Assembly: GCA_018268735.1 (NCBI GenBank)
Contig: JAFDWA010000751.1
Coordinates: forward strand, 1-7,666
Direction: 5' to 3'
Origin: Actinomycetota bacterium
GTDB taxonomy: Bacteria > Actinomycetota > Acidimicrobiia > Acidimicrobiales > Microtrichaceae
DNA length: 7,666 nt
Both the position numbers and the translations under genes were made by a program. Position 1 is the stretch's first letter, and every line of letters begins with the position of its first letter. This document shows, piece after piece, positions 1-5,021 of this stretch. Under the pieces are notes generated by a model. It was not told where the DNA came from and ran no database searches. It was given only the letters and a program-made list of their open reading frames with translations.

Positions 1-746
1 TGGAGCTCCTCGCCGTCCCACACGAACCCGCTGCGGGTCCCCGGGCCGTCGCTCCGTGCGATCCGACTCAGCATCAACCCGGTGCCGTCACCGAAGTTCA
101 TCGTCAGCCAGCGGTAGTACCAGGGGGCCTGCCAGGTCCGTGGGCCCCACGAGTGGTCACGCAACCCCTGCCCGTCGATCGACCAGGACTCGTCGCCGAC
201 GCTGATCGTGCCGCTCGCGGTGACGAGCTGCTCGTAGTGGCCCTTCGCGAACTCCTCGCCGGCGCGCTCGTGGCGACCTTCGGGCTCGCCGCCGAAGGGT
301 CGCGAGATCCCCCGGTAGGAGAGATCCACCTCCGCCTCCGCGGTGGGGTTCTCGCTGAACGCTCGACGGGGATCGGCCATGTCGAGCGGGTCGGACAGCA
401 CGACGACGCGGCCGTCGTAGGCGACCCGCTGGCGTCCACTGCCGGCCGGCGCAGCCGGTCGGGCATCGGTGTGGAACGGCTCGAGGACCTCGATCCTGGC
501 GCCACCGGCGTCGAATCGCTCGTTGCCGTCGATGCCCACCCGGCGGAACATGAACGCGACCCGGCCATCGGGCAGGTAGAGGCAGACGGTCATCTCCGCG
601 TAGCCCTCGTTCGGCCGGTTGCCGACGCGGACGAACCCACCGACCTGTGCCGAGGTGTCGTACACGTTGAAGTACATCGACTCGTTGAACGTGGGCTCGG
701 GGCCCGGATGCATGCCCTCGTCCGAGGGGTCGAGTCGGATCCGCAT
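1..746 (-). CDS. DUF7064-like (hydroxyneurosporene synthase/AttH-like fold) protein, 3' end cut by window
   Basis: The first 248 residues are visible; the frame is open at base 1, so the C-terminus is missing. The start ATG (746-744) has AGGAGG (minus strand of 754-759) 7 nt upstream, which fixes it. The protein is beta-rich with no signal peptide or membrane segment. It opens MRIRLDPSDEGMHPGPEP, followed by an aromatic stretch NESMYFNVYD (21-30). The best family signature is RDHSWGPRTW (196-205) followed by WYYRWLTMNFGDGTG (209-223). I associate this signature with actinobacterial DUF7064/DUF7065 proteins, which are distantly related to lipocalin-like CrtC/AttH proteins acting on hydrophobic substrates. 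D197, H198 and W200 are candidate functional residues. It lies 92 bp downstream of the same-strand SDR gene, so the two may be co-transcribed and share a substrate. The family is fairly confident; the function is unknown. Confidence 0.8.
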   Translation of the reverse strand, partial: MRIRLDPSDEGMHPGPEPTFNESMYFNVYDTSAQVGGFVRVGNRPNEGYAEMTVCLYLPDGRVAFMFRRVGIDGNERFDAGGARIEVLEPFHTDARPAAPAGSGRQRVAYDGRVVVLSDPLDMADPRRAFSENPTAEAEVDLSYRGISRPFGGEPEGRHERAGEEFAKGHYEQLVTASGTISVGDESWSIDGQGLRDHSWGPRTWQAPWYYRWLTMNFGDGTGLMLSRIARSDGPGTRSGFVWDGEEL

Positions 747-753
747 CGGTGGT

Positions 754-759
754 CCTCCT
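754..759 (-). promoter_or_regulatory. Strong Shine-Dalgarno for the DUF7064-like gene
   Basis: AGGAGG on the minus strand, 7 nt before the ATG at 746. It decides this start and lies directly beside the 16-bp tandem repeat. Confidence 0.8.
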
Positions 760-760
760 G

Positions 761-824
761 GTTCGGGGGCAGTGTCGTTCGGGCGCAGTGTCGTTCGGGG
801 GCAGTGTCGTTCGGGCTGCTGTCG
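761..824. repeat. 16-bp tandem repeat, three clear copies plus a decayed fourth
   Basis: Plus-strand unit GTTCGGGGGCAGTGTC. Copies at 761-776 and 793-808 are identical. The copy at 777-792 has one change (GGGCG for GGGGG). The copy at 809-824 keeps GTTCGGG and then diverges. The array fills most of the gap between the SDR stop (839) and the Shine-Dalgarno of the next gene. There are no spacers between units, so it is not a CRISPR array. It could be a slippage minisatellite or clustered binding sites. Confidence 0.9.
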
Positions 825-838
825 ACGGGCGCTGGCGG

Positions 839-1660
839 CTACCCGCCGGTGATGCGGGCCTGGAGGCGCCGCATCGCGCCGAGCCAGCGCTCCCGGTCGC
901 CCGCTCGCGCCCGCTCGTAGTCGGCGACCTCGGGGCGCGGGAGGATCAGGAACCGATCGTCCGCGAGGGCTGCCACGACGGTGTCGGCGACCTCCTCCGG
1001 CTCGATCACCCGCTGGGCCTTGACGACCTCGGCAGCGAGCCCGCTGTCGACACCACTGGCACCGTCAGCACCGAACAGCAGCGGGGTGCGCACACCCTGG
1101 GGGCACAGGCACGACACGTGCAGACCCCGGTCGCCGTAGGTGACCGACAGCCACTCCGCCAGCGCGACCGCGGCGTGCTTGGTCACCGAGTACGGCGCAT
1201 CGCCCAGGTTCGTGAGGAGGCCGGCGGCCGACGCGGTGACCAGCAGGTGGCCCTCACCGCCGGCGAGCCAGTTGCCGAGCAGCGCCCTTGCCGCATACAC
1301 GTGCGCCATGACGTTGACGTGCCAGATCTGCTCCCACACCTCGTCGGGTGCCTCCACCCCCATCCCGGTCGCGATGCCGGCGTTGCTGCAGAACAGGTCG
1401 ACGGCGCCGTGCTCCAGGTGGGTCTCCGCGACGATCGCTCCGATCTGCGACTCCTCGGCGACGTCGAGCGCGCGGGCCACGACCCGCACCGACGCCGCTG
1501 CACGCGCTCGGATCTGATCCGCGACTGCCGCGGCCGCGACGCCGTCGAGGTCGGCGACGACGATCGCGCGGGGTGACTCGGTCGCGAACCGGCGGCACAT
1601 CGCCGCGCCGATCCCGCTGCCGCCTCCCGTGACGATGACCACTCGGTCGGTGAGCTCCAT
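839..1660 (-). CDS. SDR-family NAD(P)-dependent oxidoreductase
   Basis: 273 aa, the normal length of a classical short-chain dehydrogenase/reductase; cytosolic Rossmann fold. Visible elements are the cofactor loop TGGGSGIG (11-18), an acidic residue after beta-2 (D37 in VVADLD) that usually favours NAD(H) over NADP(H), LDV (65-67), the NAG motif (93-95), and the complete catalytic tetrad N116, S144, Y157, K161 (YSVTK). PQGVRT (187-192) is the usual post-beta-6 segment. It should oxidise an alcohol or reduce a ketone; the C-terminal substrate region gives no specific substrate. The ATG at 1660 lacks a Shine-Dalgarno but has TAGGGT ending 7 nt before it, consistent with a leaderless mRNA. It is divergent from the small ORF/MFS unit and upstream of the DUF7064-like gene on the same strand. 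The family is secure, the substrate unknown. Confidence 0.95.
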   Translation of the reverse strand: MELTDRVVIVTGGGSGIGAAMCRRFATESPRAIVVADLDGVAAAAVADQIRARAAASVRVVARALDVAEESQIGAIVAETHLEHGAVDLFCSNAGIATGMGVEAPDEVWEQIWHVNVMAHVYAARALLGNWLAGGEGHLLVTASAAGLLTNLGDAPYSVTKHAAVALAEWLSVTYGDRGLHVSCLCPQGVRTPLLFGADGASGVDSGLAAEVVKAQRVIEPEEVADTVVAALADDRFLILPRPEVADYERARAGDRERWLGAMRRLQARITGG

Positions 1661-1667
1661 GCGCGCG

Positions 1668-1673
1668 ACCCTA
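1668..1673 (-). promoter_or_regulatory. Candidate -10 box for a leaderless SDR transcript
   Basis: TAGGGT on the minus strand matches TANNNT and ends 7 nt before the ATG at 1660, the spacing at which transcription would begin at or next to the start codon. No Shine-Dalgarno is present and no convincing -35 is visible. Confidence 0.45.
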
Positions 1674-1702
1674 CGCCGGAGGATCCGGGCCGGCGCTCCC
1701 TC

Positions 1703-1731
1703 ACCACACGACGTCCAGCACGCCGTGTGGT
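1703..1731. promoter_or_regulatory. Inverted repeat, candidate operator
   Basis: ACCACACG (1703-1710) and its exact reverse complement CGTGTGGT (1724-1731) are separated by 13 bp. Half-site centres are 21 bp apart, about two helical turns, as expected for a dimeric regulator on one DNA face. It lies 42 bp from the SDR start and 58 bp from the ATG at 1790, so it could control both directions. No regulator gene is visible in the window. Confidence 0.45.
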
Positions 1732-1789
1732 TCGGCGAACGGCGCGACGCGGGGTAGAACGACGCCCCGGCGACCGAAGGGACGGCTCA

Positions 1790-1975
1790 ATGGCACGCGA
1801 CCACCATCGCCCGCTGCGGTTCGGGAACCTCCCGACTCCCGCCGCGGGCGCCCTCGACGTGCGCTCCGAGATGCACGATCGCATCGATGACGCGGCCGAG
1901 GACCACGTCCGAGCGACCCAGCGGCCCACCACCGACCCGTCACGGCGCCCGACGACAGCACCGGAGCGGCGCTGA
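1790..1975 (+). CDS. Probable 61-aa protein of unknown function, coupled to the MFS gene
   Basis: I do not recognise this protein. The ATG at 1790 has a purine-rich GAAGGGA (1776-1782) 7 nt upstream. The TGA stop (1973-1975) overlaps the MFS ATG as TGATG, the usual arrangement for translational coupling. Third-position GC is clearly high (about 52 of 61 codons end in G or C) while second positions are much lower, as in real genes here. The product is charged: an Arg/His-rich start (MARDHHRPLRFG), a short potentially helical acidic stretch around 25-42 (RSEMHDRIDDAAEDHVRA), and a Pro/Thr/Arg-rich tail. There is no membrane segment or signal peptide. It could instead be a leader ORF whose only role is to deliver ribosomes to the MFS start. 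The frame opens further upstream to 1727, but 1790 has the ribosome-binding site. Confidence 0.45.
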   Translation: MARDHHRPLRFGNLPTPAAGALDVRSEMHDRIDDAAEDHVRATQRPTTDPSRRPTTAPERR

Positions 1976-3537
1976 TGGAGCACGACACCACGCCGCCGCA
2001 CGTCCACGAACGTCGTTGGTGGATCCTCGCGGTCCTCTGCCTGAGCCTGCTGCTGATCGTGGCGGGCAACTCCTCGCTGAACGTCGCGCTTCCCGACATC
2101 CAAAAGGCGCTGGACTCGAGTCCCAGCCAGCTCCAGTGGATGGTCGACATCTACAGCATGGTGTTCGCCGTGCTCCTGCTGCCGGCCGGTGCGCTCGCCG
2201 ACCGCTTCGGTCGCAAGACCGCGTTGCAGCTCGGACTCGTCGTCTTCGCTGCTGCATCGATGCTCGCGACCTTCGCCACCGAGAACTGGCAGCTCATCGT
2301 GCTACGCGGCATCACCGGCATCGGCGCCGCGTTCATCATGCCGGGGACGCTGTCGATCCTCATGAACACCTTCGGCGACCTCCGTGAGCGACAGAAGGCC
2401 ATCGCGATCTGGGCAGGCTGCGCTGGCCTGGGTGGAGCGCTCGGTCCGGTCCTGACAGGGCTGATCCTGACCCGCTTCGCGTGGGGGGCCACGTTCTTCA
2501 TCTCGGTCGTCATCGCTGTGGTCGCCCTCGTGGCCGGTGCGTGGCTGCTGCCGAACTCCTCGGACCCCCACGACGCGGTCCTCGACCCTGTCGGCGTGGT
2601 CCTCGCGGTCCTCGCGATCGGCAGCCTGCTCTACGGCATCATCGAAGGTCCTGGGATGGGGTGGACGTCACCCGAGACGATCGCGATCATCGCAGCGGGC
2701 GTCGTGCTGCTGGTCGGGTTCGTGACCTGGGAGCTGCGCAGCCCGCACCCGATGCTCGACGTGCACCTGTTCAGGGTCCGGGCGTTCTCGGTCGGCTCGA
2801 CCACGATCACCCTGCAGTACTTCGCGATGTACGGGCTGTACTTCGCCGTCGCCCAGTACCTGCAGATCTCCCACGGCTACAGCCCGCTGCAGGCGGCGCT
2901 GGCGGCGCTGCCGATCGGCGTGCTCGGCATGGTCGGCTCACCGACGAGCGCTGTGCTCGTCCGTCGATTCGGTCACCGACGGGTGGTCGGCTCCGGTCTG
3001 ATGCTCTCGGCGTCGGGCCTGTTCATCATGGGGTGGGTGACTCCGACGACCAGCTACGCCGTGCTCTTCACCGGCTTCGTGCTGATGGGGTTCGGCAACG
3101 GCCAGACCACAGCGCCGTCGACGACGCTGATCATGTCGTCGGTGCCGAGAGCGAAGTCGGGTGTCGGCTCCGCGGTCAACGACCTGTCCCGCGAGCTCGG
3201 CGGCGCGCTCGGCATCGCGGTGCTCGGCAGCGTCATGTCGACGGTCTACCGGAGCAGCATCGCCGCGAACGTCGGATCTGCTGCGGGTGCCGTGAGCGCC
3301 GGCACGACCGTCGACACCACGTTGCGGGCCGCTGCCGCCGCCGGCATGGAGACACCGGCCGGCCAGGCGCTGCACCACGCCGCGCAGGTGTCCTTCGCCG
3401 AGGGCTTCGGCGTCGCGATGATCCTCGGTGCCTGCGTGCTGGTCGCCAACTCGATCCTCGTGTGGGCCCGAGCGATCGCGGTGAACCCTCACGAGTCGAC
3501 TGCGCCCACCCGACCGTCGGTGGCTGCAGGCGACTGA
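1975..3537 (+). CDS. DHA2-family (EmrB/QacA-type) MFS drug exporter, 14 TM
   Basis: 520 aa, the usual size of 14-helix DHA2 proton antiporters of the inner membrane. Helix 1 starts near residue 15 (RRWWILAVLCLSLLLIVAGN). QWMVDIYSM (54-62) is the DHA2-typical helix 2 opening. Motif A GALADRFGRK lies at 72-81, motif B with R111 in LRGITGIGAA (110-119), and the antiporter motif C GALGPVLTG at 154-162. Further helices continue to about 500, and the last 20 residues are a polar cytosolic tail. Residues 423-470 form a long Ala-rich loop before the last helix, common in actinobacterial DHA2 pumps. The start is set by GGAG (1963-1966), 8 nt upstream, and by the TGATG overlap with the small ORF. It probably expels a hydrophobic or cationic compound in exchange for protons. 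The substrate is unknown, and no TetR or MarR neighbour helps. Confidence 0.93.
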   Translation: MEHDTTPPHVHERRWWILAVLCLSLLLIVAGNSSLNVALPDIQKALDSSPSQLQWMVDIYSMVFAVLLLPAGALADRFGRKTALQLGLVVFAAASMLATFATENWQLIVLRGITGIGAAFIMPGTLSILMNTFGDLRERQKAIAIWAGCAGLGGALGPVLTGLILTRFAWGATFFISVVIAVVALVAGAWLLPNSSDPHDAVLDPVGVVLAVLAIGSLLYGIIEGPGMGWTSPETIAIIAAGVVLLVGFVTWELRSPHPMLDVHLFRVRAFSVGSTTITLQYFAMYGLYFAVAQYLQISHGYSPLQAALAALPIGVLGMVGSPTSAVLVRRFGHRRVVGSGLMLSASGLFIMGWVTPTTSYAVLFTGFVLMGFGNGQTTAPSTTLIMSSVPRAKSGVGSAVNDLSRELGGALGIAVLGSVMSTVYRSSIAANVGSAAGAVSAGTTVDTTLRAAAAAGMETPAGQALHHAAQVSFAEGFGVAMILGACVLVANSILVWARAIAVNPHESTAPTRPSVAAGD

Positions 3538-3571
3538 CAGGGCCCGTGCAACCGCCGACGGTCCGCTCAGC

Positions 3572-4591
3572 TCAGCCGGTGACGGCGTCGATGGTCGCCT
3601 CGATCGTGGCGATGCGGTCCTCGCCCCACGGCAGCGGCATGATCACCGGCACGTCGACGCCGGCGTCGCGGTACGCCTGGACCGCTGCTGCGACCGTCGC
3701 TGCATCGCCACAGGTGTCGATCGCGTCGACCATCCGGTCCGACACCGCCGCGACCGCACCGTCTCGGTCACCGGCGCTGTGCGCTGCACGCACCGCAGCG
3801 ACCTCCTCGACGAAGCCGGCTCGTTCGAACGCCCGGGCGTAGGCGTCGACGACCGCGTAGGAGAACAGGTCCCTGCGTCCGGCGGCTCGTGCCGCCTCGG
3901 TGTCGCAGACCCCGACGTGGACGTACGCGTACACCGTGCAGGTGCCCGGTGGTCGACCCGCGGCCGATTCGCCCGCACGGACCTGCTCGACGCACCACGG
4001 CACGGCGCTTGCCGGGAGGTAGTTGAGCAGCACCCCGTCGGCGAGCTCGCCGGCGAGGTGGAGCATCCGGCGGTTCAGGGCGCCGAGCACCAGCTTCGGT
4101 CGTCGGGTCCCCAGCCGGATGCCGAGGCGGAACCTCGACGCACGGTAGAAGTCGCCGTCGAAGGAGACGACTTCGCCCGAGAGGCACTGCTGGGTGAGCT
4201 CCAGGTACTCCCGGACCTGGGCCAGTGGTCGTGGTCCGTACTCGGCGCCGTGCCATCGACCCACGACCACCGGTGACGAGATGCCGACGCCGAGCAGCAC
4301 GTCGCGATCGGGCGCGATCGCCTGCAGCGTCGCCGCACCCATCGCAGCGAGCATCGGAGTCCGCAGCTGCAGGGCGAGCACCCCGGTCCCGAGGTCGAGG
4401 CCTCCGACCGCTGCTCCCACGGCGCCGAGGGAGGCGAACGCCTCGGGACCGACGGTCTCGGCGGTCCAGAACGAGCTGCATCCCGCTGCACGGCCGGCAC
4501 GGGCCATCTGCACTCCGACATCGAGTCCGAGGGCCTGGAAGCTGGCGAAGGTGAGGCCGACCGGTGCCCGGTCAGCGGCGGCGTCGGACAT
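3572..4591 (-). CDS. LLM-class (luciferase-like, probably F420-dependent) oxidoreductase
   Basis: 339 aa from the ATG at 4591 (MSDAAADRAPVGLTF). The reading frame stays open upstream to 5080, but that extension overlaps the 59-aa gene and the WS/DGAT 3' end and has no LLM homology features. This is a TIM-barrel bacterial luciferase family protein. Early strands are GLTF (12-15) and SSFWTAE (39-45). LDLGTGVLALQLRTP (65-79) is the typical region for cofactor and substrate contacts, followed by LLGVGISSPVVVG (99-111), RPKLVLGALNRRMLHLAGE (164-182) and ADGVLLNYL (184-192). Its C-terminal half resembles the TIGR03617/03857-like actinobacterial subgroups in general layout; I cannot assign one. It should use reduced F420 or FMN to reduce or oxygenate a small molecule. 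There is no Shine-Dalgarno, but TACCGT ends 6 nt before the ATG, suggesting a leaderless transcript. It converges on the MFS gene with a 34-bp gap. Confidence 0.92.
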   Translation of the reverse strand: MSDAAADRAPVGLTFASFQALGLDVGVQMARAGRAAGCSSFWTAETVGPEAFASLGAVGAAVGGLDLGTGVLALQLRTPMLAAMGAATLQAIAPDRDVLLGVGISSPVVVGRWHGAEYGPRPLAQVREYLELTQQCLSGEVVSFDGDFYRASRFRLGIRLGTRRPKLVLGALNRRMLHLAGELADGVLLNYLPASAVPWCVEQVRAGESAAGRPPGTCTVYAYVHVGVCDTEAARAAGRRDLFSYAVVDAYARAFERAGFVEEVAAVRAAHSAGDRDGAVAAVSDRMVDAIDTCGDAATVAAAVQAYRDAGVDVPVIMPLPWGEDRIATIEATIDAVTG

Positions 4592-4597
4592 CCGGGC

Positions 4598-4603
4598 ACG
4601 GTA
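4598..4603 (-). promoter_or_regulatory. Candidate -10 box for a leaderless LLM transcript
   Basis: TACCGT on the minus strand (TANNNT) ends 6 nt before the ATG at 4591. Combined with the absent Shine-Dalgarno, this supports transcription starting at the ATG. The -35 region is not recognisable. Confidence 0.45.
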
Positions 4604-4705
4604 GCGCCGCACTCGTGGGCTTCGGGGCGACTCGGACTCGGCGTCGCGCTGTGAGCATTGCCGGGCCGTGAGCGAAACGACGCCCGCGACGTCACCCCCA
4701 CGGGA

Positions 4706-4711
4706 TAGCCT
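4706..4711 (+). promoter_or_regulatory. Candidate -10 box for the 59-aa gene
   Basis: TAGCCT within GGGATAGCCTCATCC matches TANNNT. It lies about 85 bp upstream of the ATG at 4796, giving a leader of roughly 78 nt. No good -35 was found, so this is a weak call. Confidence 0.3.
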
Positions 4712-4755
4712 CATCCGCGCAGGTGGTGACCGGTGCCGGTGGCCGAGGCCTCGAT

Positions 4756-4811
4756 CCGAGGTCGACGGGGCCGGCGAGGCGATCGGGAGGACACGATGAC
4801 CGAGGTCGACG
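4756..4811 (+). repeat. 12-bp direct repeat pair flanking the 59-aa gene start
   Basis: CCGAGGTCGACG occurs at 4756-4767 in the leader and again at 4800-4811 within codons 2-6 of the gene, 44 bp apart. A shorter related CCGAGGTC is at 4858-4865. It may be a coincidence of GC-rich sequence. Confidence 0.4.
4785..4790 (+). promoter_or_regulatory. Strong Shine-Dalgarno for the 59-aa gene
   Basis: GGGAGG with 5 nt to the ATG at 4796. It selects this start over the upstream ATG at 4733, which lacks such a site. Confidence 0.75.
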
Positions 4812-4975
4812 AAGCGCACACCGACGAGTCGATCCGGGCTGCGATGCAGCTCATCGACCGAGGTCTCGGTGACATCTCCGATCGTTCGATCGTCGCCACC
4901 TCGGAGGTGGCGGACCTCCTGCTCGATGTCCGCTCCTTGCTGTCCCGGCTCGATGCCGAGGTGCACGCCAACTGA
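4796..4975 (+). CDS. Small 59-aa hypothetical protein, acidic and helical
   Basis: I do not recognise a named family. The start is well supported by GGGAGG 5 nt upstream. The protein begins with an acidic stretch (MTEVDEAHTDES) and continues as two predicted amphipathic helices: IRAAMQLIDRGLGDI (13-27) and SEVADLLLDVRSLLSRLDAEV (36-56), joined by SDRSIVAT. There is no Cys, signal peptide or membrane segment, so it is likely a cytosolic helical hairpin that could dimerise or bind a partner. It stands alone: divergent from the LLM gene and convergent with the WS/DGAT gene, so it probably has its own promoter. Hydrophobic residues are regularly spaced, as expected of a real folded protein rather than a chance ORF. 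The function is unknown. Confidence 0.7.
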   Translation: MTEVDEAHTDESIRAAMQLIDRGLGDISDRSIVATSEVADLLLDVRSLLSRLDAEVHAN

Positions 4976-4979
4976 TCCC

Positions 4980-5014
4980 GGACCGGTGCCACGGTCCTGT
5001 CGCCGCGGCGCGAC
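4980..5014. terminator. Two adjacent GC hairpins in a convergent gap, candidate bidirectional terminator
   Basis: GGACCG (4980-4985) pairs with CGGTCC (4992-4997) over a 6-nt loop. GTCGC (4999-5003) pairs with GCGAC (5010-5014) over a 6-nt loop. They fill the 46-bp gap between the 59-aa gene stop and the WS/DGAT stop. There is no T-tract on either strand, so intrinsic termination is uncertain. Confidence 0.4.
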
Positions 5015-5021
5015 GGCCTGA

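Larger units (their letters stand above)
1661..1789. other. Divergent intergenic control region
   Basis: Non-coding stretch between the SDR start and the probable small ORF at 1790. It contains the SDR -10-like box (1668-1673) and an 8-bp-arm inverted repeat (1703-1731). No clear -10 was found for the rightward unit: TAGAAC at 1755-1760 lacks the final T of TANNNT. Confidence 0.6.

Noticed and set aside
761..824. CRISPR array
   Set aside because: Units are 16 bp and directly adjacent with no spacers, and no cas genes are present.
153..920. Plus-strand ORFs over the DUF7064-like and SDR genes
   Set aside because: They are antisense to genes with clear family motifs, and the part over 761-824 merely translates the tandem repeat.
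1701..1796. Short minus-strand frame ending in VAPFAEPHGVLDVVW
   Set aside because: The composition looks somewhat protein-like and could be a gene remnant, but it is only about 31 codons, has a GTG start without a ribosome-binding site, and overlaps the candidate operator and the better-supported plus-strand ORF.
3538..3571. Intrinsic terminator between the MFS and LLM genes
   Set aside because: Only a 4-bp stem (ACCG/CGGT) is visible and there is no T-tract.
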